Shown: piece by piece, positions 50,776-58,045 of the stretch | Position numbering within the stretch: position 1 is the stretch's first letter | How the letters are laid out: each line of letters opens with the position of its first letter | Origin: Leifsonia sp. 466MF | GTDB lineage: Bacteria > Actinomycetota > Actinomycetes > Actinomycetales > Microbacteriaceae | Assembly (NCBI RefSeq): GCF_900100265.1 | Contig: NZ_LT629696.1 | Location: 3,472,001-3,536,000, forward strand | Direction: 5' to 3' | DNA: 64,000 nucleotides | Program-made: the position numbers and the translations under genes | Notes under the pieces: model-generated | Seen by the model: the letters and a program-made list of their open reading frames with translations, nothing else | What the model was told of the DNA's origin: nothing | Databases searched by the model: none

Positions 50776-51542
50776 AGCACCTCCGAGAGGAAACGCTGCA
50801 GGCGCGGGCTCTGCGGCCGGTCGAACAGGTCGTCCGGTCGTCCCGCCTCCACGACTCGACCCTCGTCCATGAACACGACCTGGTCGGCGACCTTGCGGGC
50901 GAAGTTCATCTCGTGGGTGACGACGACCATGGTCATGCCCCGGCGACCCAGGTCGGCCATCAGGTTCAGCACGCCCTTCACGAGCTCCGGGTCGAGTGCG
51001 CTGGTGACCTCGTCGAACAGCATGACCTCGGGCTCCATGGCGAGCGCTCGGGCGATGGCGACGCGCTGCTGCTGGCCGCCGGAGAGGTCGCGGGGGCGGT
51101 GGTCCATCCGCTCGCCGAGCCCGACCTCGACGAGGCGCTCCTCGGCGATCCGCTGCGCCTCGGCCTTCGGCATGCGCTTCACCGACCGCAGCGCCAGCAT
51201 GACGTTCTGCAGCGCGGTGTGGTCGGGGAACAGGTTGAAGTGCTGGAACACCAGGCCGATGCGGCGGCGGAGCACATCCGGCTTCGTCCCGAGGATGCTC
51301 GCTCCGTCGAGGCGGACATCCCCGCTCTTCGGCTCGTGCAGCCGGTTGATGCCACGGAGCATCGTCGACTTGCCCGAGCCCGACGGGCCGATGACGCAGG
51401 TGGTCGTGCCGGGTGCGACGGAGATGCTCACGCCGCGGAGCACGTCGATGTCGCCGTACGCCATCGTCAGGTCGACGAGGTCGAGCGCGGAGCCGCGGAA
51501 GTCCGGCGTCTGCTGCGCGGGAAGCGGAGAGGTGTATGTCAT
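50772..51542 (-). CDS. Polar amino-acid ABC transporter ATP-binding protein
   Basis: The 256-residue ATPase has Walker A GPSGSGKST, the Q-loop VFQHFNLFPDHT, signature LSGGQQQRVAIARAL and Walker B VMLFDEVTSALDPE, with the switch His in VTHEMNF. These are the marks of the GlnQ/HisP polar amino-acid class. The ATG at 51540-51542 overlaps the permease stop by 4 bases. It powers import through the adjacent permease and binding protein. Confidence 0.93.
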   Translation of the reverse strand: MTYTSPLPAQQTPDFRGSALDLVDLTMAYGDIDVLRGVSISVAPGTTTCVIGPSGSGKSTMLRGINRLHEPKSGDVRLDGASILGTKPDVLRRRIGLVFQHFNLFPDHTALQNVMLALRSVKRMPKAEAQRIAEERLVEVGLGERMDHRPRDLSGGQQQRVAIARALAMEPEVMLFDEVTSALDPELVKGVLNLMADLGRRGMTMVVVTHEMNFARKVADQVVFMDEGRVVEAGRPDDLFDRPQSPRLQRFLSEVL

Positions 51543-52327
51543 GTGTTGCTCCCGAGGGTGATCGGCGCCGGCGGCTGGACCTCGTCCAGCTCGTCCAGTC
51601 CGCTCTTCGGCGGGGCCGGCTTGCGTCGTCCGGTGCGGAACCGGTTGTCGAAGTAGTTGACGAGGTGCGTCAGCGGCACGGTGATCACCAGGTAGAACAG
51701 TCCGGCGAGCACGAGCGGAGACAGGTTGCCGGTCAGCACCGCGGCGTCCTGGCCGACGCGGAACAGCTCCCGCTCGCCCACCAGCAGCCCGAGGAAGTAC
51801 ACGAGGCTGGAGTCCTTCACGATGGCGATGAACTGGTTCACGAGCGCGGGGAGCACCCGGCGGATGCCCTGCGGCACGACCACCAGGGCCATCGCCTTGG
51901 CGTAGCTGAGGCCGAGCGCCCGGCAGGCCTCGAGCTGCCCGCGGTCGACGCTCTGGATGCCGGCGCGGAAGATCTCGCCGATGTACGCGGCGGCGATCAG
52001 CGACAGCGCCAGGATGCCCAGCGGGTACGGGGACGGCCCGAAGATCGACTGCGAGAACCGCGCGAAGCCCTGGCCGATGAGCAGGATGGTGAGGATCGCC
52101 GGGAGCCCGCGGAACACATCCGTGTAGATGCGGGCGGGGATGCGGAGCCATCGCGAGGTGGAGATCCCCATGACGGCGACCACCATGCCGAGCACGACGC
52201 CGATGACGGTCGCCGCGATCGAGATGATCAGCGTGTTGACGAGTCCGACACCGAGGAGCTGCGGGAAGACCTGCAGCATCGACGGGATGTCGAAGAAGGT
52301 GTGCGTGATGGTGGTCAGCCAGTCCAT
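51539..52327 (-). CDS. Polar amino-acid ABC transporter permease (HisM/GlnP type)
   Basis: The 262-residue inner-membrane protein has about five transmembrane helices and the amino-acid-class loop GQLEACRALGLSYAKAMALVVVPQGIRRVLP. The YTDVFRGLPAILTILLIGQ segment is diagnostic for the HisMQ family. A Pro/Asp-rich tail follows the last helix. It is 18 bases downstream of the binding-protein gene. Only one permease is present, so it likely forms a homodimer. Confidence 0.92.
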   Translation of the reverse strand: MDWLTTITHTFFDIPSMLQVFPQLLGVGLVNTLIISIAATVIGVVLGMVVAVMGISTSRWLRIPARIYTDVFRGLPAILTILLIGQGFARFSQSIFGPSPYPLGILALSLIAAAYIGEIFRAGIQSVDRGQLEACRALGLSYAKAMALVVVPQGIRRVLPALVNQFIAIVKDSSLVYFLGLLVGERELFRVGQDAAVLTGNLSPLVLAGLFYLVITVPLTHLVNYFDNRFRTGRRKPAPPKSGLDELDEVQPPAPITLGSNT

Positions 52328-52345
52328 GGGGATCTCCCTGAGCTC

Positions 52346-53212
52346 CTACTTCGACGGGGTGGGCGTCGAGGTCTGCTCCGCCTTCGGCAGGTACTGGGTC
52401 GGCATCGGCGACCCGGGGAACCACTTCTGGTAGAGCTTCTTCCAGGTGCCGTCCTCCATCGCCTCGTGGAGCGCCTTGTTCAGCGCGTTCTTCAGGGCGG
52501 GGTTGCCCTTCGCGATGGCGAAGCCGGCGGGGGCGTCGAACGAGGGGATGTCCTCCGCGTCCTTCAACGTCGGGTACTGGGCGACGTAGCTCTTGGCCGC
52601 CTCGTAGTCGAGGAAGTGCGCATCCACCGATCCGCTGTTGACCGCGGAGACGGCCGCGTTGTTGTCGGGGAAGCGCACGAGGCTCGCCTTGGGGAAGTTC
52701 TTGACGGCGTACGCCTCCTGCAGGGTGCCCTGGACGACGCCGAGGCGCTTTCCGGCGAGGTCCTTCGCGGAGTCGATGCCGCTGGCCTTCGTGGTGAGCA
52801 CGGTGAGGTAGCCCGCCAGGTAGCCGTCGGAGAAGTCGACCGTCTTCTTGCGCTCGTCCGTGATGCCGATGGCGGCGACGCCGACATCGAACTGGTGGTT
52901 CGCGACGGCGGCGAGCAGGCCGGAGAAGTCCTGGCCCGTGAACACGGCCTTGCCGAGGCCGGCGCGCTTGGCGACGTCGGTGAACAGTTCGACATCGAAG
53001 CCGGTGAAGTCGCCCTTGGCATCGGTGAAGGTGTACGGCTTGGCGTCACCGAGGCTGGCGACCCGAACCGTGCCCGCCTCGATGAGGCCGTAGGGGTTGT
53101 CCTTCGTCGCGGAGCCGGAGGCGCCGCCGGCGCTGCAGGCAGCCAGGACCAGGGCGGCGGTTGCCGCGGCGGCCAACAGCCCGGCCGGCCGGAGGATGGT
53201 GCGTCGTTTCAC
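52346..53212 (-). CDS. Polar amino-acid-type ABC substrate-binding lipoprotein
   Basis: The 288-residue extracellular protein has a lipobox ending at Cys26 (LVLAAC) and a family 3 solute-binding domain: [53 protein letters not shown] and the hinge [12 protein letters not shown]. The usual Arg that pairs with an amino-acid carboxylate (in the ...ITxxR segment) appears as DERKKTVDF. The ligand may be an amino acid or a conjugate such as an opine. It heads the operon and faces the LacI regulator across twin operators. Confidence 0.9.
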   Translation of the reverse strand: MKRRTILRPAGLLAAAATAALVLAACSAGGASGSATKDNPYGLIEAGTVRVASLGDAKPYTFTDAKGDFTGFDVELFTDVAKRAGLGKAVFTGQDFSGLLAAVANHQFDVGVAAIGITDERKKTVDFSDGYLAGYLTVLTTKASGIDSAKDLAGKRLGVVQGTLQEAYAVKNFPKASLVRFPDNNAAVSAVNSGSVDAHFLDYEAAKSYVAQYPTLKDAEDIPSFDAPAGFAIAKGNPALKNALNKALHEAMEDGTWKKLYQKWFPGSPMPTQYLPKAEQTSTPTPSK

Positions 53213-53288
53213 TGCGGGGGTCCAATCGTCTGGGGGATGGTCGGCGAGAAACGGGACGTGTGATCCTCGTCGATCGGTGCGGGTTGCT

Positions 53289-53327
53289 GAGACCGGTCTC
53301 TGGCGATTACGCTGAGACCGGTCTCAG
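53289..53327. promoter_or_regulatory. Twin LacI operators GAGACCGGTCTC
   Basis: GAGACCGGTCTC is perfectly palindromic at 53289-53300 and again at 53314-53325; the second extends to a 16-bp palindrome CTGAGACCGGTCTCAG. The centres are 25 bases apart. They lie between the binding-protein gene and the divergent LacI gene, with the central CG typical of LacI-family sites. Confidence 0.8.
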
Positions 53328-53402
53328 TTGGTTTTCTGGGACGCTACATCACGTTTCCCGCGTTCGTCAACACTCGGAGTTCGCAGGAGGAAGGCGGCAC
53401 CG

Positions 53403-54524
53403 ATGTCCCCACGCCCCGCATCCCGGCGCGCCGTCACGGTCGCCGACATCGCCCGCGCGGCCAAGGTGTCCAAGGCGACGGCCGCCCGCGCCCTGGGCGA
53501 TTACGGGCAGGTCAGCGATGCGGTCCGCTCGCGCGTGCTGGCCGCGGCGGAGGAGCTCAACTACCGCCCGAACGCACTGGCCCGCTCCATGAACACCGGC
53601 CGCTCGAACACGATCGGCGTGGTCGTCGGCGACATCGAGAACCCGTTCTTCGCGCACGCCATGCGCGGAATCTCCGACGTCGCCAGCAAAGCCGGTTACG
53701 ACGTCATCCTCACCAACTCCGACGAGGATGTGGATGCGGAGGAGGCGGCCGTCGACGTCCTGCTGGACAAGCAGGTCGACGCCCTCATCGTGGCGCCGGC
53801 CTCTTCGGCGCGGGTGGCCCACCTGGCCGCCGTCGGCGCCGCCGGCCGCCCACTCGTCCTGCTCGACCGCCGGGCCGACGGCGAGCCCTACGACTCGGTC
53901 ACGGTCGACAACCGGTCAGCCGCCGCACGAGCCACCGCCGAGCTCCTCGCCGAGGGGCATCGCCGCATCGCCTTCATCTCGACACACGACCACCCGGCGT
54001 CGCACTACACGCCCGGCGATCGCATCACCATGTCCAGCGTCGCCGACCGCGTCGCCGGCGTGCTCGAGACGCTCACCGCGGCCGGCATCCCCTCACCCGA
54101 GCGCAACATCCGCCTCGACGCCCGCCGACGCGGAGTGGATGTGGTGGCGCGCGAGTTGCTCGACGACGACGACCCCGTGACCGCGATCATCGCGTCCGAC
54201 AGTCTCATCGCCATGACGGTCTTCCAGACCATCCGGACGCTCGGGCTGCGCATCCCGGACGACGTGTCCCTGATCTCGTTCGACAACCCCGAGTGGACCA
54301 GCATCACCACCCCGCCGCTGACGGTCGTGGAGCAGCCGATCTACGAGCTGGGTGCCGCGGCGGCCCGCCGTGCGCTGGAGCGCATCCACGGCGAGCGGGT
54401 GGACGACGCCGCGGTCGTCTTCGACGCCGATCTGCTGCATCGCTCGTCGGTCGGACCGGCGCCCCGCGCCGCTGCCCGGCCCGTCGCCGCCCTCACCGAT
54501 TCCGTGGGTCGCGACACGCCGTAA
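53403..54524 (+). CDS. LacI-family transcriptional regulator
   Basis: The 373-residue repressor has the helix-turn-helix VTVADIARAAKVSKATAARAL at about residues 11-31 and hinge NALARSMNTG, followed by a sensor domain with VSLISFDNPEWTSITTPPLTVVEQP. The last 25 residues form an Ala/Pro-rich tail. The ATG at 53403 has AGGAAGG upstream; an earlier in-frame start at 53328 lies at the operators and is unlikely. It is divergent from the amino-acid-type ABC operon and almost certainly controls it. Confidence 0.92.
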   Translation: MSPRPASRRAVTVADIARAAKVSKATAARALGDYGQVSDAVRSRVLAAAEELNYRPNALARSMNTGRSNTIGVVVGDIENPFFAHAMRGISDVASKAGYDVILTNSDEDVDAEEAAVDVLLDKQVDALIVAPASSARVAHLAAVGAAGRPLVLLDRRADGEPYDSVTVDNRSAAARATAELLAEGHRRIAFISTHDHPASHYTPGDRITMSSVADRVAGVLETLTAAGIPSPERNIRLDARRRGVDVVARELLDDDDPVTAIIASDSLIAMTVFQTIRTLGLRIPDDVSLISFDNPEWTSITTPPLTVVEQPIYELGAAAARRALERIHGERVDDAAVVFDADLLHRSSVGPAPRAAARPVAALTDSVGRDTP

Positions 54525-54575
54525 TGGCGGCGCCATAACGGCGTGTTGCGCCCCCTGCATGCGGCTGGGCCGACG

Positions 54576-54791
54576 TCAGCGACCCGTCTCGCGCGCCGCC
54601 TGGATCGCCCGCAGGTCGCCGAGCGCCCGCTCGCTCTCGCGGTTCACGTGTCCGCCGCGCGCGAGGATCGCCGCGGGCAGCCAATCGCTGAGCACGAACC
54701 GGCGCCGGCGCGGCGGTTCTCCGCCGTTCGTCCGGGCCGGACGCGCGACCCAGCTGTGTTCCATCCCCTGTGTCCATGTCGTGTTCGCCAT
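54576..54791 (-). CDS. Hypothetical small basic protein
   Basis: The 71-residue protein begins MANTTWTQGMEHSW and continues Arg/Pro-rich (PRRRRFVLSDWLPAAILARGG) with a C-terminal charged helix. No family is recognised. An in-frame GTG 9 bases upstream is an alternative start. It lies between the convergent LacI gene and the divergent AraC-type gene. Composition is plausible, but coding is not proven. Confidence 0.45.
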   Translation of the reverse strand: MANTTWTQGMEHSWVARPARTNGGEPPRRRRFVLSDWLPAAILARGGHVNRESERALGDLRAIQAARETGR

Positions 54792-54841
54792 GACCTTCAC
54801 GTTACGGACGTAAAGATTCGGACACGAGATGGCTTCAGGTC

Positions 54842-54870
54842 TATCTTCGCAAAGATACGGCCATTACACT
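54842..54870 (+). promoter_or_regulatory. Inverted repeat and -10 box before the AraC-type gene
   Basis: TATCTT (54842-54847) and AAGATA (54852-54857) form a perfect inverted repeat around CGCA. TACACT (54865-54870) is a fair -10 box that ends 6 bases before the ATG at 54877. The repeat sits in the -35 region, suited to activation or autoregulation, and the mRNA would be leaderless. Confidence 0.45.
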
Positions 54871-54876
54871 GACGGC

Positions 54877-55827
54877 ATGATCCGATCCGTCGCGGTTCCC
54901 CTCATCGACGAGTTCGCCATGTTCGAGTTCGGGGTCGTCTGCGAGGTCTTCGGCCTCGACCGCAGCTATGCCGGGCTCGAGCCGTTCGACTTCCGCGTCT
55001 GCTCCATCACCCCCGGCACTCCCGTCGTCAGCCCGGTCGGCGTGAGCGTCACCGCCCCCTACGGCCTCGAGGCGATGGACGACGCCGACCTCATCGCCGT
55101 CCCCGCCGCCACCATCCGCGACGAGTATCCCGAAGAGTTCCTGGATGCGCTCCGCCGGGCATACGACCGTGGCGCGATCCTGCTCAGCGTCTGCTCCGGT
55201 GCCTTCGCCCTCGGCGCCGCCGGCCTGCTCGACGGACACGACTGCACCACGCACTGGCGCTACTCCGACCAGCTGCAGCGCCGCTTCCCGGAGGCCCGCG
55301 TCGACCCGGACGTACTGTTCGTCGACGACGGCCGCATCATCACCAGCGCGGGAACCTCGGCCGGCATCGACGCCAGCCTCCACCTCGTCCGCCGCGAGCT
55401 CGGCAGCGCCGTCGCGAACACGATCGCGCGCAACATGGTCGTGCCGCCGCAGCGCGACGGCGGCCAGCGTCAGTACATCGACAAGCCGGTCAGCGACTGC
55501 GAGGACGACACGTTCAGCGAGCTCATCGACTACCTCACCGAACGCCTCGACGAGACCCACACCGTCGGCAGTCTCGCCGAGCGGACGCACATGTCGACCC
55601 GCAGCTTCTCGCGGCGCTTCGTCGCGGAGACCGGCGTGCCCCCGATGCAGTGGCTCACCACCCAGCGCATCCTGCACGCCCGGCTGCTGCTGGAGACCAC
55701 CGACCTGCCCATCGACGAGGTGGCGCGCCAGTGCGGTTTCGGCAGTGCCACCCTCCTGCGCCACCACTTCGACGCCGAGGTCGGCGTGCCCCCGACGCGC
55801 TACCGGGCGGCCTTCGCGCGCGCCTGA
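54877..55827 (+). CDS. GlxA-type transcriptional regulator (DJ-1/PfpI plus AraC domains)
   Basis: The 316-residue protein joins a DJ-1/PfpI-like domain (residues ~1-190; SVCSGAFALGAAGLLDG with the nucleophile-elbow Cys position) to an AraC helix-turn-helix pair (~215-316; TVGSLAERTHMSTRSFSRRF and VARQCGFGSATLLRHHF). GlxA-type regulators often control amine or amino-acid catabolism. It starts at the ATG at 54877, six bases after a -10-like TACACT. No target is adjacent, so its regulon is unknown. Confidence 0.9.
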   Translation: MIRSVAVPLIDEFAMFEFGVVCEVFGLDRSYAGLEPFDFRVCSITPGTPVVSPVGVSVTAPYGLEAMDDADLIAVPAATIRDEYPEEFLDALRRAYDRGAILLSVCSGAFALGAAGLLDGHDCTTHWRYSDQLQRRFPEARVDPDVLFVDDGRIITSAGTSAGIDASLHLVRRELGSAVANTIARNMVVPPQRDGGQRQYIDKPVSDCEDDTFSELIDYLTERLDETHTVGSLAERTHMSTRSFSRRFVAETGVPPMQWLTTQRILHARLLLETTDLPIDEVARQCGFGSATLLRHHFDAEVGVPPTRYRAAFARA

Positions 55828-56117
55828 CGTGCCGGCACGTGGCGCCGCGGGTCCGCATCCCGCGAAACCGAATGGTGCGGCGGCACAAGATCGTCGCCAC
55901 GGTAGTGCCGCAGCAGCCGCCGGTTGCGGAGGGCGAAGTCGCTGCACAGGCCGACGGTGACCAGCCCGCACACGATCACACCCCAGGCACGCGGGTTCTC
56001 CCCCTGCGTCGGGATGGCGACGGCGAGCGCGACCGTCGCGACCAGGGTGAGGAGCGCCAGCAGTGCGCCGATCCCCGCCCTCCGCGCCGCCCTGGCGCGA
56101 TCCGTCCGGTCTCCCAT
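55800..56117 (-). CDS. Hypothetical small membrane protein
   Basis: The 105-residue protein has a basic N-terminus (DRTDRARAARRAG), two hydrophobic helices (~14-35 and ~45-62) and a basic, His-containing tail. It overlaps the 3' end of the convergent AraC-type gene by 28 bases, which is unusual, but the membrane-hairpin pattern supports it. No family is recognised. Confidence 0.55.
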   Translation of the reverse strand: MGDRTDRARAARRAGIGALLALLTLVATVALAVAIPTQGENPRAWGVIVCGLVTVGLCSDFALRNRRLLRHYRGDDLVPPHHSVSRDADPRRHVPARQARAKAAR

Positions 56118-56190
56118 GCACCGGAAACTACTCCGCGGACCGGGTGAACGATAGGCAACATCCGTTCGACATGCCGGTTAACACGACGAA

Positions 56191-56217
56191 ACCCCCGACC
56201 GGAATCCGGGTCGGGGG
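56191..56217 (-). terminator. Rho-independent terminator after csbD
   Basis: On the minus strand the stem GGTCGGGGG/CCCCCGACC (56192-56200 with 56209-56217) has 9 base pairs and an 8-base loop and is followed by TTTCGTCG. It lies about 20 bases after the CsbD stop. Confidence 0.7.
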
Positions 56218-56236
56218 CCTCGTGGTCGTCTGAGGG

Positions 56237-56410
56237 TCAGTGCTTGAAGGCGTCCTTGATCTTCTCGCCGGCCTGCTTGACGTCGGCCTTGATCTGGTCG
56301 CCCTTGCCTTCGGCCTCGAGACGCTCGTCGCCGGTGGCCTTACCCGTGGCCTCCTTGGCGTTTCCGCCCAGCTTCTCTCCGGCGTTCTCGATCTTGTCGT
56401 CCAGTCCCAT
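56237..56410 (-). CDS. CsbD-family stress-response protein
   Basis: The 57-residue hydrophilic protein matches CsbD: MGLDDKIENAGEKLGGNAKEA broken by a central Gly/Asp turn, then KGDQIKADVKQAGEKIKDAF. It is Lys/Glu-rich and predicted to be largely helical or disordered. Members are induced in general stress, and the biochemical role is unknown. GGGGAC precedes the ATG at 56408-56410, and a terminator follows the stop. Confidence 0.88.
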   Translation of the reverse strand: MGLDDKIENAGEKLGGNAKEATGKATGDERLEAEGKGDQIKADVKQAGEKIKDAFKH

Positions 56411-56500
56411 GACGTCCCCTTTCGTGGTCCGTTTCGTCATCGACGCTCCCACCGTTGCGGAGGCGGGTCTACCCCCGCGGAGCGACCTCTCACGTGACGC

Positions 56501-57001
56501 TCAGGAGGTGCTGTCGCTGCGGTCCAGGCCTTCGAGTGCGGAGGACATCCGGTCGAGGAAGCTCTTCACGATCTCCGCCTGGCGCTCGTCCAGCTCCGAG
56601 GCGGCCTCGAGCATCCGGCGGTGCATCGCGTCCAGGGTGTGCCGCACCTCTTCGTCGGCTCCGGGCGTTGCGACGATCACCAGGCTGCGCCGGTCGACAG
56701 GATGCGGCTGCCGGGTGACCCAGCCGGCCACGGTCAGGCGGTCGAGCATGACGGTGACCGACGACGACTTCAGCTTGAGGAGAGCACCGAGCTCGGCGGG
56801 GGTCGCCGGGACCCCCTCGTTCTGCCGCTTGAGCAGGAACCGCAGAGCGCGCAGATCGTTCTCGCCCATCCGCATGGACTCGCGGGTACGACGACGCATC
56901 GCCTGCTCGGCGGCGCGGTAGTCGCGCAGCGCATTCAGGACGTCAACGGTATGCGGGTCCGCACGGTCGTACCAGTACCGCCCGCCGGTCTGTGCTTCGA
57001 T
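56501..57001 (-). CDS. MarR-family regulator, second of a tandem pair, with apparent non-standard start
   Basis: The protein has a MarR winged helix (ELGALLKLKSSSVTVMLDRLTVAGWV, then the PVDRRSLVIVATPG wing). The first usual start is the ATG at 56899, giving 132 residues. However, conserved sequence continues 5' of it: RYWYDRADPHTVDVLNALRD and YRAAEQAMRRR align with HYWYEERAGQRTPGIEVLEA and MRAYGVAESAMRRR of the paralogue at 57011. The frame is closed by that gene's TAA, and the only candidate near the homologous start is ATC at 56999-57001. I give that longer extent (166 residues). The start may be ATC by termination-reinitiation, or a mutated ATG. Confidence 0.7.
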   Translation of the reverse strand: MEAQTGGRYWYDRADPHTVDVLNALRDYRAAEQAMRRRTRESMRMGENDLRALRFLLKRQNEGVPATPAELGALLKLKSSSVTVMLDRLTVAGWVTRQPHPVDRRSLVIVATPGADEEVRHTLDAMHRRMLEAASELDERQAEIVKSFLDRMSSALEGLDRSDSTS

Positions 57002-57010
57002 GGTCCGATT

Positions 57011-57565
57011 TTACGTGCTGCTGCGCGTGCGGTCGCCGGACCGGTTCGGTTGACCCGCCGCTTCCGCCGCGTCGATGTGGTCGACCGCCTCGCGCATCCT
57101 CTGCAGGAAGTCGATGACCACCGCAGCGTCTTCCGGGTCGAGGGAGGCCGCCACGTCGACCAGCTCCTGGCGCATGTCGCCGAGGATCGCCCGCTGCAGT
57201 TCGTCCTTCGGAACGGTCGGGACGACGATCAGAGCGCGCCGATCGAAGGGACTCGACTGGCGCTGGATGTGGCCGGCGCGCTCCAGCCGATCGAGCAGGG
57301 CGGTCACCGACGAGCTCTGGATGCCGAGGTACTCGGCCAGCTCTTTCGGACCGACCGTACGGCCGGCCTCCTGCGCGCGGAGCAGGTAGCGCATCGCGGA
57401 GACGTCGTTCTCGCTCATGCGCAGCACGCCCTCGGACCGTCGGCGCATGGCCGACTCGGCGACGCCGTAGGCGCGCATCGCCTCGAGCACCTCGATGCCG
57501 GGAGTGCGCTGGCCCGCGCGCTCCTCGTACCAGTAGTGCGCCGATCCCCGGGTCTCGGACGTCAT
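57011..57565 (-). CDS. MarR-family transcriptional regulator, first of a tandem pair
   Basis: The 184-residue protein has the MarR fold: an N-terminal dimerisation helix (IEVLEAMRAYGVAESAM), winged helix (ELAEYLGIQSSSVTALLDRLERAGHI) and DRRALIVVPT wing, then C-terminal helices. The ATG at 57563-57565 is chosen because the upstream frame lacks homology. It is followed within 10 bases by a paralogue in the same frame, showing recent tandem duplication. CTAG-5-CTAG symmetry at 57592-57604 upstream may be its operator. Targets are unknown. Confidence 0.88.
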   Translation of the reverse strand: MTSETRGSAHYWYEERAGQRTPGIEVLEAMRAYGVAESAMRRRSEGVLRMSENDVSAMRYLLRAQEAGRTVGPKELAEYLGIQSSSVTALLDRLERAGHIQRQSSPFDRRALIVVPTVPKDELQRAILGDMRQELVDVAASLDPEDAAVVIDFLQRMREAVDHIDAAEAAGQPNRSGDRTRSST

Positions 57566-57600
57566 GCCCTTAACGATAGAGCACCTACAAACTAGACGGC

Positions 57601-57915
57601 CTAGCTTTTCCCTTTCGGACCTGACGACGGCGAGGGTTCTGGCGTGACGAGGAGCCCGTTGGGCCGGTGCGTGCCATCCATCAGCGACTCGAGCCACTCG
57701 CGGTTGAGCGGCGCGATCACTCCCTCGTCGTAGCGGAAGCGGATGGGAAGACCGTTGTCGACCCAGATGGCCTCGCGGCCACCGTCGCCCTCGCGGATCC
57801 AGCTGAGGGCGAAGGACTCGCGGCGCCGCAGCTTCGTCGTGATGACGACCTGCACGTGGGCCAGCAGCCGATCCGAGAACTCGTAGTCGGCTCCCCCGTA
57901 GCTCAGTACTCCCAA
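57601..57915 (-). CDS. Conserved hypothetical protein (Microbacteriaceae type, DUF7882-like)
   Basis: The 104-residue protein begins at a TTG with AGGAGG 8 bases upstream, reading MGVLSYGGADYEFSDRLLAH. A beta-rich segment (VVITTKLRRRESFALSWIRE), LPIRFRYDEG and LNREWLESLMDGTHRPNGL follow. This short protein is common in Microbacteriaceae, where it is sometimes mislabelled as DNA-ligase-related. I recognise the pattern but no function is established. It lies just upstream of the tandem MarR genes on the same strand. Confidence 0.75.
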   Translation of the reverse strand: MGVLSYGGADYEFSDRLLAHVQVVITTKLRRRESFALSWIREGDGGREAIWVDNGLPIRFRYDEGVIAPLNREWLESLMDGTHRPNGLLVTPEPSPSSGPKGKS

Positions 57916-58045
57916 CCCACGCCCTCCTCGGTTCCTTCGCTGATCCAGCGGATATGTAGTTAGTCTAATCATATTGCTTGCTCGTCTAGCAAAATGCCGG
58001 GCGATCCATTTCAAGCCCTACTCGGCGGCCCCGCCCTCCCGGAGA

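Noticed and set aside
57592..57604. CTAG-5-CTAG as a confident MarR operator
   Set aside because: The arms are only 4 bases and the match to the sequence upstream of 57915 is a single CGTCTAG heptamer, too weak to list as a feature.
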